Origin: Aromatoleum toluvorans
GTDB taxonomy: Bacteria; Pseudomonadota; Gammaproteobacteria; Burkholderiales; Rhodocyclaceae
Reading direction: 5' to 3'
Length of the DNA stretch: 59,599 nt
Assembly: GCF_012910905.1 (NCBI RefSeq)
Contig: NZ_WTVN01000031.1
Span: 1-59,599, forward strand
Shown here: positions 9,677-18,144 of the stretch, in pieces
Position numbering within the stretch: the stretch's first letter is position 1
Layout: each line of letters opens with the position of its first letter
Notes under the pieces: model-generated
What the model was told of the DNA's origin: nothing
What the model saw: the letters and a program-made list of their open reading frames with translations, nothing else
Database searches by the model: none
Position numbers and translations under genes: made by a program

Positions 9677-11193
9677 CGTCCGGCCTCCGCACGGGACGTC
9701 GCGGGCGCGATCGACCGGATCTCGAATTCGCCCTTGGGCGTGGCGGCGAAGTCGAAGTTCACCCGGCTGCCCACCTCGACCTGCGGCGCGCCGGCAGGCA
9801 GCTTGAAGCTCATCGTCATGGCCGGCCAGTTCATGCTCGGGATGGGGCCGTGGGAGAGCGTCACCTGCTCCTTGTCGATGGCTTCGACGACGCCTTCGCC
9901 GTGGTGCTGCGCGGGTCCCGGCGCGGCGGCGGGCGGACTGCCCATGCGCTCGACCGTGGACTTGAGGCTCGCCTCGGAGTCGATCAGGAACTGCGCGGAA
10001 GCGACGACCTTCTGCCCTGCCTGCAGGCCCTTGCGGATTTCGGTCAGGCCGTCGGTCTCGATGCCCGGTTCCACTTCCAGCGGTCGGAATTTCCCGCCGT
10101 CGAGCGCGAGGATCAGGAGGTTGCGCGTGCCGGTGCGGATCAGCGCCTCGCTCGGCACCACGAGCACCTCCTGGCGCGGCGCGGCGGGCGAGAAATCGAC
10201 CGTCGCGAACATGCCCGGCTTCAGGAGCCCCTTGGGATTGGCGAGCTCGATGCGCACCTTCAGGGTGCGGGTGGCCGGATCCACTTCCGGCAGCAGCGCC
10301 GCCACCTTGCCCGTGAAGCGCTCGGCCGGGTAGGCCGCCAGGCGCGCCGCGACGGGGCTGCCCGGCTGGACGAGGGCGGCCTGGGCTTCCGGCAGCTCGG
10401 CATTCACCCACACGGTGGCGAGGCCGTTGATGCGGAACAAGGGGCTCCCCATCGCCGCAGTCATGCCTTCCCGCGCGGACAGTTCGCCGATCACCCCGTC
10501 GATCGGGGCGGCGAGGACGACCCGCGTCCGGGGCCGGCCTTCGCGCTCGACGCTGCGGATGACGCTCTCCGGCATGCCCAGCACCATGAGGCGCCGGCGG
10601 GCCGCCTCGCGCAGGACCTCGGCATCGGGGGCGGCGCTGCGCGACAGCGCCAGGTATTCCTCCTGCGCCGCCACCCAGTCGGGGGCCAGCAGCTCGGCCA
10701 GCGGCTGGCCGGCGCGCACCGGGTCGAGCGGCGCCCGGACGTAGAGCTTGTCGATGAAGCCGGTGGCGCGGGCGGTCACCACTTCGACCGCGCGTTCGTT
10801 GAAGGCGACCGAGCCCACGGCCTCGACCGTGGGCGCGAGGGGCCTGCTGGCCACTTCGACGATGCGCACTCCCAGGTTCTGCTGCAGGCGGGGATCGATG
10901 GTGACGGTGCCCGATTCGCCGCCTTCGTCGGCATAGACCGGCACCAGGTCCATGTCCATGAAGGGCGACTTGCCGGGTTTGTCGAATTTCTGCCCCGGCA
11001 CCATGGGGTCGTGCCAGTAGAGCACCCTGCGCCCGGTCTCGGGGTCGGTCCTGTCGCTCGCGGCAGCGGCGCTGCTGCCGGTCGTGAAGGTGCCGGCCGC
11101 CGCGTCGGGCGCCTGGCGACCGATCCAGTAGCCGCCGCCCGCACCGAGGGCGAAAAGCGTGCTGCCGATAAGGATTGCCGTGATCTTGTTCAT
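9673..11193 (-). CDS. cusB: CusB-type periplasmic adaptor with N-terminal metal-binding and C-terminal CusF domains
   Basis: A 506-residue membrane-fusion protein. In order: N-terminal anchor/signal (residues 4-22), a heavy-metal-binding segment (about 58-90; [16 protein letters not shown] then [12 protein letters not shown]), the barrel-sandwich and beta-barrel domains (about 95-410), and a C-terminal CusF-like domain (about 430-500) with [17 protein letters not shown]. The CusF part has the His, Trp and Met residues for Cu(I). CusB links the inner-membrane pump to the outer-membrane channel and receives metal from CusF, so the fusion may hold its own chaperone. Its start overlaps the cusC stop (ATGA at 11190-11193) and its stop overlaps cusA. 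Confidence 0.95.
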   Translation of the reverse strand: MNKITAILIGSTLFALGAGGGYWIGRQAPDAAAGTFTTGSSAAAASDRTDPETGRRVLYWHDPMVPGQKFDKPGKSPFMDMDLVPVYADEGGESGTVTIDPRLQQNLGVRIVEVASRPLAPTVEAVGSVAFNERAVEVVTARATGFIDKLYVRAPLDPVRAGQPLAELLAPDWVAAQEEYLALSRSAAPDAEVLREAARRRLMVLGMPESVIRSVEREGRPRTRVVLAAPIDGVIGELSAREGMTAAMGSPLFRINGLATVWVNAELPEAQAALVQPGSPVAARLAAYPAERFTGKVAALLPEVDPATRTLKVRIELANPKGLLKPGMFATVDFSPAAPRQEVLVVPSEALIRTGTRNLLILALDGGKFRPLEVEPGIETDGLTEIRKGLQAGQKVVASAQFLIDSEASLKSTVERMGSPPAAAPGPAQHHGEGVVEAIDKEQVTLSHGPIPSMNWPAMTMSFKLPAGAPQVEVGSRVNFDFAATPKGEFEIRSIAPATSRAEAGR

Positions 11194-12488
11194 TGCGATT
11201 CCGCAGTGTGGGCTTCGAGGAGGAAGTTGAGCCGGGCCCAGGCCTGCCCGAGTTCGGCCTGCTGCCGGATGGCCATGAGGCGGGTTTCGATTTCGTTGCT
11301 GCGGGCGGTGAGCACCGCGCTCAGGTCGCCGCGCCCGCCCCGGTAGGCGGCGAGCGCTGCCGCGGTCCGCTCGCGGGCGAGCGGCACGAGCTCGTTGGCG
11401 AGGCGCGCGGCGCGCTCCTTCGCGCTCTCCCAGGTGGCGATGTCGGCGTGCAGTTCCGCCGCGTGCATGCGCCGGGCGTCCTCGCGTTCGGCCTCGACCT
11501 GCTCGAGTTGCTTCTCGCGCGCACGGATCAGGGGATCCTGGCGCTTCTCGCCCCACAAGGGCAGGTCGATGCGGACCGCCACGGAGACCATGTTGGAGAA
11601 CGCCGGGCCGCGCTGCTGGTAGGCGAGCTCCAGGCTCCAGTCGGGCTGCTTGGCGGCCCGGGCGAGACCGACCTCGGCGCGGGCCATCGCCGCCATCGGG
11701 CCGTAGGCGGAAAGCTCGGGGTGGTGTTCGATGCCGGCGAGCAGGCGCTCGGGCGGAGCGGACAGCGCCGTGAGATCGGGCGGCGCGCTCAGGGGGCGGG
11801 TCGCCGCCGGGCCGACCCAGCGGGCGAGCGCCGAGCGGGCGCGCAGGAGGTCGCGCCGGACCTCCGTGAGGCGGTCCTGGAGGGCGACGGCCGCGCCCCG
11901 GGCAGCGAGGGCGTCGGCCGCGCTGCCCTTGCCGCCGGCGAGCTGGGCGCGGGCGATGTCCACCACGAGCGCCGCTTCCGGCTCCAGCTCCGCCAGCGTG
12001 CCGACCTGCGCCTGGGCGAACCACTGATCCAGCCAGGCGGTCGCGATCTCCTGCCGGGCCGCCGCGGACTGCGCGACGAGCGTGGCACCTTCCCTGTCGG
12101 CTTCGGCACGGGCACGTTCTTCCCGCAGGCGGCGCTTTTCCGCGCGGGGAAAGTCCTGCATCACGCCGACCCGGCGCATCGTCATGAAGTCCTGCGTGAG
12201 GCTCCAGCGGTCGGGGCCATTCACGGGCAGGTTATCCACCGCCAGGGTCAGCTTGGGGTCCGGCAACTGGCCGGCAGGCGTGATCGCGGCCTCGGCCGCC
12301 TCCGCGGCGCGAGCCTGGGCGGCGAGCCGCGGCGAGTCCGCGACGGCGAGCTGCAGCGCCTCGTCAAAGCTCAGGGGCGAGACCGGCTGGGCCGGTGCGG
12401 CGGGGGAGACAATCAGCGCCAGGGCGGCCGCCAGCCACCCCGCACGCGCACGGCGATGCTTCTTCTGCGTCTTGGTCGACGTCGACAT
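11190..12488 (-). CDS. cusC: TolC-family outer-membrane efflux channel (CusC)
   Basis: A 432-residue outer-membrane factor. A signal peptide (about residues 1-34, basic [10 protein letters not shown] then hydrophobic, ending APAQP) precedes two OEP repeats, with long Ala/Arg/Glu-rich helices forming the periplasmic tunnel (about 45-225 and 245-425). No lipobox Cys is present, unlike E. coli CusC. The [17 protein letters not shown] segment resembles other metal-efflux outer-membrane factors. It is the first pump gene of the operon and is coupled to cusB by a 4-bp overlap. It lies 70 bp downstream of a small membrane protein gene. Confidence 0.92.
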   Translation of the reverse strand: MSTSTKTQKKHRRARAGWLAAALALIVSPAAPAQPVSPLSFDEALQLAVADSPRLAAQARAAEAAEAAITPAGQLPDPKLTLAVDNLPVNGPDRWSLTQDFMTMRRVGVMQDFPRAEKRRLREERARAEADREGATLVAQSAAARQEIATAWLDQWFAQAQVGTLAELEPEAALVVDIARAQLAGGKGSAADALAARGAAVALQDRLTEVRRDLLRARSALARWVGPAATRPLSAPPDLTALSAPPERLLAGIEHHPELSAYGPMAAMARAEVGLARAAKQPDWSLELAYQQRGPAFSNMVSVAVRIDLPLWGEKRQDPLIRAREKQLEQVEAEREDARRMHAAELHADIATWESAKERAARLANELVPLARERTAAALAAYRGGRGDLSAVLTARSNEIETRLMAIRQQAELGQAWARLNFLLEAHTAESQ

Positions 12489-12558
12489 GAAAACCTCCGG
12501 AGCAAGTCAGGACACCGCCCGCAGCAGCGCTACGGACGGAATGAGACGGCTCGGGAGG

Positions 12559-12954
12559 CTAGGATCGGAAAACGCCGAAGGAGATGGCGGGGGGTGGCGC
12601 CGTGGTGCGCGCGAGGAATTCGGGAAGAACGTCCGGCAGCGTCGGGGCCACGACAAGCGCGATGGGAAGGGCGACTGCCAACAGCGGCAGCGCGACTCCG
12701 AGCGGCTCCGGCAGCTGCGTCGGCGCCGTCGCCTTGCTGTCCTGCTGCCCGTGCTCGAGGCAGCGGTTCGGGTCGGCGGGGTCAAGCGTCGGGCAACAAT
12801 CCCCACCCGTCTCCATCCCCGCGCCTTCCATGGCCCGGGGCAATTCGACGGCCTTCGCCACGCCCGGACAGGCGTACGCCGCCACCACCAGCTGCATGAA
12901 CAGCAGCAGGGCGACGGCCAGGCGGGCAATGAAGCGGCGGTAGGTTCGTATCAT
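12559..12954 (-). CDS. Small Cys-containing exported/membrane protein leading the cus operon
   Basis: I do not recognise a named family. The 131-residue product has an N-terminal hydrophobic segment (about 10-27, ending VVAAYAC), a polar middle with cysteines at ACPG, GDCCPT and NRCLEH, a second hydrophobic segment (about 84-104, LGVALPLLAVALPIALVV) and a C-terminus APPPAISFGVFRS. Similar small proteins of unknown role often precede RND metal-efflux genes in betaproteobacteria (from memory). The cysteines plus HG and EH residues could bind copper or silver in the periplasm, which is inference. It is the first gene after a good sigma-70-like promoter, 70 bp upstream of cusC. Confidence 0.75.
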   Translation of the reverse strand: MIRTYRRFIARLAVALLLFMQLVVAAYACPGVAKAVELPRAMEGAGMETGGDCCPTLDPADPNRCLEHGQQDSKATAPTQLPEPLGVALPLLAVALPIALVVAPTLPDVLPEFLARTTAPPPAISFGVFRS

Positions 12955-12981
12955 GAATTGTTATTGCCGGAGCTGCTCCAG

Positions 12982-13027
12982 CCTATAAGACTTTCGACAG
13001 ATCTGCCAACAGGAAAACGGATCTGTC
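12982..13027 (-). promoter_or_regulatory. cus operon promoter with flanking inverted repeat
   Basis: On the minus strand TTGGCA (13009-13004) and TATAGG (12987-12982) are separated by 16 bp, a good -35/-10 pair in a GC-rich genome. It lies about 30 bp upstream of the first gene of the efflux operon. An 8-bp perfect inverted repeat, GACAGATC / GATCTGTC (12996-13003 and 13020-13027), brackets the -35, as expected for an operator. Which regulator binds is unknown; it does not look like a CueR box. Confidence 0.5.
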
Positions 13028-13061
13028 GCGCCGATGGTCAGGCTCGCCGGCCCGCCATGGG

Positions 13062-13967
13062 CTATTCGCCCGCCACGTGCGCGCCTGACCCCGCCGTGGC
13101 CAGCGCGGTGTCGGAGGTGGCAAAGCTGCTCGTGATGTAGTCCGCGAGGCAGCGTACCGCCTCGGTGGTCGCCTCCGGTCGTTCGTACAGGCGCACGTCG
13201 AGCTGCCCCATCGCGGGGAAGCCGTCGCGCTCGCCCAGCGTCCGCACGCCCTCGGGTACGGTGCTGCCGGCGAGCAGCGTCACGCCCAGGCCGGCGCGCA
13301 CCGCGGCGATGATGCCGCTGTAGCTGGAACTCATGTAGGCGATGCGCCAGGCCCGCTGCTGGCGGCCGAGCGTCTGCAGCACGCGGTTGCGGTAGATGCA
13401 CGGCGGCGGCGCGACCACCAGCGACAGCGGCCGTTGCGTGTGGCGCTCGTGGTCCATGCTGGTGATCCATACCAGCGGTTCGGTGAGCACCTTGTTGCCG
13501 CCGCGTTCCTCCGGGTCGTCGTGCAGCGCGATGACGAGGTCGAACTCGCCTTTCTCCTGGCGCGCGAGCAGGTTCTTGCTCAGGTCGCAGGTGACCTCGA
13601 GCATCACGCCGGGGTGCGCCTGCGCAAACTTGCCGAGGATTACCGGCAAGAGTGAAGCGGTGTATTCGTGCGGCGCGCCCAGGCGCACGCTGCCGGCGAC
13701 CTTGGGCCGGCGCAGGCTGCTCACCGCCTCGTCGTTCAGCGCGAGCATCCGTCGCGCGTAACCGGCCAGCGTGGTCCCTTCCTCGGTGAGTTTCACGCGG
13801 TGCGTGCCGCGCACGAACAGCGGCGCGTCCAGCAGTTCTTCCAGACGCCTGATCTGCAGGCTCACGGCGGACTGCGTGCGGCCGACGACTTCGCCGGCGC
13901 GGGTAAAGCTGCCCGTTTCCACGGCCTTCAGGAAGGTGCGAAGCAGCTCGGTGGGGATGTTTGGCAT
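13062..13967 (-). CDS. LysR-family regulator (LrhA/PecT-like)
   Basis: A 301-residue LysR protein. The helix-turn-helix covers residues 4-62 ([35 protein letters not shown]). The effector domain starts near 90 ([20 protein letters not shown]). The N-terminal motif matches the LrhA/HexA/PecT subgroup. It lies between the cus operon (downstream, same strand, 107 bp) and gcvH (divergent, 132 bp). The gcvH-side spacer holds a small palindrome, so the protein may regulate itself or gcvH-lipA. No effector can be named. Confidence 0.9.
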   Translation of the reverse strand: MPNIPTELLRTFLKAVETGSFTRAGEVVGRTQSAVSLQIRRLEELLDAPLFVRGTHRVKLTEEGTTLAGYARRMLALNDEAVSSLRRPKVAGSVRLGAPHEYTASLLPVILGKFAQAHPGVMLEVTCDLSKNLLARQEKGEFDLVIALHDDPEERGGNKVLTEPLVWITSMDHERHTQRPLSLVVAPPPCIYRNRVLQTLGRQQRAWRIAYMSSSYSGIIAAVRAGLGVTLLAGSTVPEGVRTLGERDGFPAMGQLDVRLYERPEATTEAVRCLADYITSSFATSDTALATAGSGAHVAGE

Positions 13968-14025
13968 GGCAGGCCGGGCATTTGGCGAATTAATGATTTT
14001 ATTTCAACTATCAAGATCGCTCATG

Positions 14026-14037
14026 TCAACAGGTTGA
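14026..14037. promoter_or_regulatory. Palindrome in the lysR-gcvH divergent spacer
   Basis: TCAAC-AG-GTTGA is a perfect inverted repeat in an AT-rich part of the 132-bp spacer, 63 bp upstream of gcvH. A half-site-like TTCAAC lies at about 14002. It may be the operator of the divergent LysR regulator; this is an inference from position and symmetry only. Confidence 0.35.
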
Positions 14038-14099
14038 TACCATTCTTTTCGTCATTGAAGCAGACCCTTGCATCAGCCGATACCAAACCAGGAGACCTC

Positions 14100-14468
14100 A
14101 TGAGCACGATCAAATACACCGAAGACCACGAGTGGCTGCGCGTCGAGGGCGACGTCGCGACGGTCGGGATCACCGATTATGCGCAGAACGCGCTGGGCGA
14201 CATCGTCTTTGTGCAGCTGCCCGACGTGGGCGCGAGCTTTGTGGCGGGCGACGAAGCGGCGGTCATCGAATCGGTGAAGGCTGCCGGCGAACTGAAGATG
14301 CCGCTGGCGGGCACCGTCGTCGAAGTCAACGCCGCGCTGGCCGATGCGCCCGCGACCGTCAACGAGGATCCGCAGGGCGCGGGCTGGTTCATCCGTATCC
14401 GCCTCGCCGATCCGTCCGCGCTCGACGGCCTGCTCGACCAGGCCGCCTACGACGCGTTGACCGCCTGA
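14100..14468 (+). CDS. gcvH: Glycine cleavage system H protein (orphan)
   Basis: A 122-residue H protein. The lipoyl-lysine lies in [13 protein letters not shown], and the N-terminus [11 protein letters not shown] and the [10 protein letters not shown] segment are diagnostic. It carries the aminomethyl group between the P, T and L proteins; lipoylated H protein is also a lipoyl donor or relay for other enzymes in some organisms. ATG 14100 has an excellent ribosome site (AGGAGA). No gcvT or gcvP is nearby; instead lipA follows after 83 bp. The pairing suggests co-expression of a lipoyl acceptor with lipoyl synthase. Confidence 0.95.
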   Translation: MSTIKYTEDHEWLRVEGDVATVGITDYAQNALGDIVFVQLPDVGASFVAGDEAAVIESVKAAGELKMPLAGTVVEVNAALADAPATVNEDPQGAGWFIRIRLADPSALDGLLDQAAYDALTA

Positions 14469-14551
14469 TCGACCTTCCACCGCAGGCTACTACCGCGGCT
14501 GATGCACCACCGGGCGCCCCGCACTCGCCGGGCGCTCGCCGGAGTCCTCTC

Positions 14552-15520
14552 ATGCAGAACACAAGCACCCCCACCCCGACAGCCGGAATCAAGCTGCGCG
14601 GCGCCGACAAGACCGCGCGCATTCCGGTCAAGATCGTCCCGATCACGCCCGCCGAGCAGCTGCGCAAGCCGGAATGGATCCGCGCGGCCTTCCGCGGCAC
14701 GAAGAGCGTGCGCGAGCTCACCGGCACGCTGCGCGACAACCGCCTGCACACCGTGTGCGAGGAAGCCAACTGCCCGAACCTGGGCGAATGCTTCAACCAC
14801 GGCACGGCGACCTTCATGATCATGGGGGCGATCTGCACGCGGCGTTGCCCGTTCTGCGACGTGGGCCACGGCCGCCCGCTGCCGCTGGACCCGGAGGAAC
14901 CGAAGAACCTCGCCGAAACCGTCACCGGCATGCGCCTGAAGTACGTCGTGATCACCTCGGTCGACCGCGACGACCTGCGCGACGGCGGGGCGCAGCATTT
15001 CGCCGACTGCATCCGCGAGACGCGCGCCGCCAACCCCGGCATCACGGTCGAAGTGCTGACGCCGGACTTCCGCGGCCGCGTCGACCTCGCGCTCGACCTT
15101 CTTGCCGCCGAGCCGCCCGATGTCTTCAACCACAACATCGAGACCGTGCCGCGCCTGTACCGCGAGGTGCGTCCCGGCGCCGACTACGAACATTCGCTCG
15201 ACCTGCTCGCGGCCTTCAAGGCGCGCCACCCCGAGGTCGCGACCAAGTCCGGCCTGATGCTGGGCGTGGGCGAGACGCGCGAGGAGATCGAGGCGACGCT
15301 GGCCGACCTGCGCGCCCACAACGTCGACATGGTGACGATCGGCCAGTACCTGCAACCCAGCCTGCACCACCTGCCGGTGCGCCGCTACGTGACGCCGGCC
15401 GAGTTCGACGAGCTGCGCGTGGTCGGCGAGAAGATGGGCTTCCGCCACGTCGCCTCCGGCCCGATGGTGCGCTCGTCCTACCACGCCGACCTGCAGGCGC
15501 GCGGCGTGATCGGAGGCTGA
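14552..15520 (+). CDS. lipA: Lipoyl synthase
   Basis: A 322-residue radical-SAM enzyme that inserts two sulfurs into protein-bound octanoyl groups. The auxiliary cluster cysteines are [12 protein letters not shown], the radical-SAM motif is CTRRCPFC, and the terminal RSSY (VRSSYHAD) that supplies the serine ligand is present. Length is normal. Its substrate can be octanoyl-GcvH, whose gene lies directly upstream. lipB is not in this window. The folB-like gene follows after 5 bp, so it may head a longer transcript into the folate genes. Confidence 0.97.
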   Translation: MQNTSTPTPTAGIKLRGADKTARIPVKIVPITPAEQLRKPEWIRAAFRGTKSVRELTGTLRDNRLHTVCEEANCPNLGECFNHGTATFMIMGAICTRRCPFCDVGHGRPLPLDPEEPKNLAETVTGMRLKYVVITSVDRDDLRDGGAQHFADCIRETRAANPGITVEVLTPDFRGRVDLALDLLAAEPPDVFNHNIETVPRLYREVRPGADYEHSLDLLAAFKARHPEVATKSGLMLGVGETREEIEATLADLRAHNVDMVTIGQYLQPSLHHLPVRRYVTPAEFDELRVVGEKMGFRHVASGPMVRSSYHADLQARGVIGG

Positions 15521-15525
15521 CGGCG

Positions 15526-15957
15526 ATGAACGGAATCTGGAGCGTCAGGATCGAACGGCTGGAAACGCGGCTCGCGGTCGGCCTCTACGACGACGAGCAG
15601 GATGCGCAGCCGGTGTGGGTCTCCGTGACCCTGACCGGCCTCGCGCCGACCGTGCCGGGCGACCTCGGCGACTGCCTCGACTACGAACCGCTGTGCCGCT
15701 GGCTCGCGACCGAATGGCCGGGCACCCCGCACACGCCGCTGCTGGAGACGCGCATCAACGAGGTGTTCGATTTCGCCTTCGCTCTCGACCCGCGCGTGCA
15801 GGAGGTGTCGGTCGGCCTCTACAAGCAGCGCGTGAGCCGCTACGCGACCGCAGTCGGCATCGAACGCACCACGAACCGCGGCGAACACGCCCGCATCAGA
15901 CAGAACGCAGACGCACGCACCCGGAAGAGGGCCGAACATGTCGCAAGCATTGAATGA
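15526..15957 (+). CDS. Dihydroneopterin aldolase-like protein (FolB family)
   Basis: A 143-residue protein resembling FolB. RLAVGLYDDEQD corresponds to the family's RIGVYDWE-type start, LLETRINEVFDFAF to the central helix, and SVGLYKQRV to the strand with the conserved Lys. FolB makes 6-hydroxymethyl-dihydropterin from dihydroneopterin in the cytoplasm. Similarity is moderate and the Arg/His-rich last 30 residues (NRGEHARIRQNADARTRKR) are not typical, so another tunnelling-fold pterin enzyme is possible. The end overlaps purU by 20 bp. The purU/pabB neighbours support a folate role. Confidence 0.7.
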   Translation: MNGIWSVRIERLETRLAVGLYDDEQDAQPVWVSVTLTGLAPTVPGDLGDCLDYEPLCRWLATEWPGTPHTPLLETRINEVFDFAFALDPRVQEVSVGLYKQRVSRYATAVGIERTTNRGEHARIRQNADARTRKRAEHVASIE

Positions 15958-16816
15958 TCCGGCGCGCTTCGCGCTGACCTTCGCCGCCGCGGGAGAACGC
16001 GGCCAGACCGCCGCCGTGACTGCGCTGCTGGAAGCGCACGGTGCCTACATCGAGGAATTCACGGTCTTCGACGACGTCCTCAGCGGGCGCTTCTACCTGC
16101 GCACGACCTTCCGCGTCGTTGACGCGACCGATGCCGCGCTTGCCGCGCTGCGCAGCGAGTATGTCGCATTGCGCAGCCGCTTCCGCGACTCCGAAGGCGA
16201 GATCCACGACCTGCGGCGCCCGATGCGCGTGCTGCTGATGGTGTCGAAGGCCGACCACTGCCTGCGCGACCTGCTCGACCAGTGGCGCCGCGGCGAGCTG
16301 CCGATGGAGATCGTCGGCGTGGCGTCGAACCACACCCTGCTCGAACCGCTCGCGACCGCGGAAGGATTGCCCTTCCACCACCTGCCGATCACGGCCGACA
16401 CCAAGCCGCAGCAGGAAGCGGCGCTGCTCGCGCTGATCGAATCGAGCGGCGCGGAACTGGTCGTGCTGGCGCGCTACATGCAGGTGCTGTCGGACGACAT
16501 GTGCCGGCGGCTGGCCGGCCGCGTCATCAACATCCACCATTCCTTCCTGCCCGGCTTCAAGGGCGCGCGCCCCTACGAGCAGGCGCATGCCCGCGGCGTC
16601 AAGCTGATCGGCGCGACCGCGCATTTCGCGACCACCGACCTCGACGAAGGCCCGATCATCGAGCAGGCGGTCGAGCGCGTGGACCACGCCTTCACGCCCG
16701 AGCAGCTCCTGAGCACCGGCCGCCACGTCGAATGCCTCGCGCTCGGCCGCGCGCTGCATTACGTGCTGCAGCATCGCGTGTTCATCAACGGCCTGCGCAC
16801 CGTGGTGCTGCGCTAA
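15938..16816 (+). CDS. purU: Formyltetrahydrofolate deformylase
   Basis: A 292-residue PurU: an N-terminal ACT domain (about 8-85, GERGQTAAVTALLEAHGAY) and a C-terminal formyltransferase-like domain (about 90-290) with NIHHSFLPGFKGARPY, holding the catalytic His, and GATAHFATTDLDEGPII with the Asp. It hydrolyses 10-formyl-THF to formate and THF, balancing one-carbon pools. The ACT domain senses glycine/methionine in E. coli. SD GGAAGAGGG precedes ATG 15938, inside the end of the folB-like gene. It sits with gcvH, folB-like and pabB, a one-carbon/folate neighbourhood. Confidence 0.95.
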   Translation: MSQALNDPARFALTFAAAGERGQTAAVTALLEAHGAYIEEFTVFDDVLSGRFYLRTTFRVVDATDAALAALRSEYVALRSRFRDSEGEIHDLRRPMRVLLMVSKADHCLRDLLDQWRRGELPMEIVGVASNHTLLEPLATAEGLPFHHLPITADTKPQQEAALLALIESSGAELVVLARYMQVLSDDMCRRLAGRVINIHHSFLPGFKGARPYEQAHARGVKLIGATAHFATTDLDEGPIIEQAVERVDHAFTPEQLLSTGRHVECLALGRALHYVLQHRVFINGLRTVVLR

Positions 16817-16821
16817 TCATC

Positions 16822-17943
16822 ATGGCGAACCTGCGTTTCGACTTCCCCGCCGATGCCGCGGGCGCCGCGCCGCTGCACTTCCGCCGGCCGCGTCTGCGTC
16901 TCGTGGCCCACCGGCCCGAAGCCGTGCCCGCCGTGCTCGCCCGCGCCGACACGCTCGCGCGGGCCGGCGAGTGGGTCGCGGGCTTCGTGACCTATGAAGC
17001 GGGCGCGGCCTTCGATCCCGCGTTCCGCTTCCGGCCGCGCTCGGCGCTGCCGCTCGCGTGGTTCGGCGTGTTCGACGCGCCGGACGCCGTCGACGAGGAA
17101 ACGCGGCGCGGCGCGGTGCGTTGCGACGACTGGCAGCCGGGCGTCGAGCGCGGGCGCTACGACGCCGACATCCAGCGCATCCTCGACCACATCCGTGCCG
17201 GCGACGTGTACCAGATCAACCACACGATCCGTCTGCACGGCCGCTTCGACGGCGATCCCCGCGACCTCTACGCGCACCTGCGCGCAGGGCAGCCGGACGG
17301 CTACTGCGCGCTGCTCGACCTCGGGCGCCACCGCATCCTGTCGCTGTCGCCCGAGCTTTTCTTCCGCCGCGACGGCGACCGCCTGATCTCCAAGCCGATG
17401 AAGGGCACGCTCGCGCGCGGCAGCACCCCCGAGCAGGATGCACAGCACGCCGCGACGCTGGCCGCTTCCGAGAAGAACCGCGCCGAGAACCTGATGATCG
17501 TGGATCTCATCCGCAACGACCTGTCGCGGGTGGCACGACCGCACAGCGTCGAGGTGCCCGAGCTCTTCTCGATCGAGACCTACCCGACCGTGCATCAGAT
17601 GACCTCGACGGTGTCGGCCGAACTGCGCGCGGACGCGGATCTCGCGGACATCTTCGCCGCGCTCTTCCCCTGCGGCTCGATCACCGGTGCGCCCAAGATC
17701 AAGGCGATGGAGATCATCGCCGGCCTCGAAGCCGAACCGCGCGGCATCTACTGCGGCGCGATCGGCCTGCTGAAGCCGGGCGGCGACGCGATCTTCAACG
17801 TCGCGATCCGCACGCTGGCGCTCGACGGCATGACCGGTCGCGCCGAGTACGGCGTCGGCGGCGGCATCACGGCGGACTCGGTCGCGCACGACGAATACGA
17901 GGAGATGCGCGCGAAGGCCCGCATTTTGAAGTGTGCGGCATGA
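16822..17943 (+). CDS. pabB: Aminodeoxychorismate synthase component I (short form)
   Basis: A 373-residue chorismate-binding enzyme that with an amidotransferase makes 4-amino-4-deoxychorismate for p-aminobenzoate and folate. Motifs: DIQRILDHIRAGDVYQINHT, SLSPELFFR, SKPMKGTLARG (Lys of the PIKGT motif), CGSITGAPKIKAMEII, GIYCGAIG and AEYGVGGGI. It is shorter than E. coli PabB (about 450) because the N-terminal tryptophan-binding part is reduced, as in many short or PabB-PabC fused forms; here no PabC domain is fused. It follows purU by 5 bp and is the last gene of the folate group. Confidence 0.9.
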   Translation: MANLRFDFPADAAGAAPLHFRRPRLRLVAHRPEAVPAVLARADTLARAGEWVAGFVTYEAGAAFDPAFRFRPRSALPLAWFGVFDAPDAVDEETRRGAVRCDDWQPGVERGRYDADIQRILDHIRAGDVYQINHTIRLHGRFDGDPRDLYAHLRAGQPDGYCALLDLGRHRILSLSPELFFRRDGDRLISKPMKGTLARGSTPEQDAQHAATLAASEKNRAENLMIVDLIRNDLSRVARPHSVEVPELFSIETYPTVHQMTSTVSAELRADADLADIFAALFPCGSITGAPKIKAMEIIAGLEAEPRGIYCGAIGLLKPGGDAIFNVAIRTLALDGMTGRAEYGVGGGITADSVAHDEYEEMRAKARILKCAA

Positions 17944-18144
17944 AGTGGGGGCGCGGATGGCGAGTTGGGGCGGGGCAACTTGCCGCCACCGGCTCAAATC
18001 TGCAAAAACCTGTCGCTTAACGGACATCGTTCCGCCGCATACAGCCGTAAATTTCCAGAACGGGCATTTTTGGTCGGATTCCACACCCGACGTATCCATT
18101 CATAACGACAACCAGCCACGCACACAAAGGGGCAGGGCAGCCAC

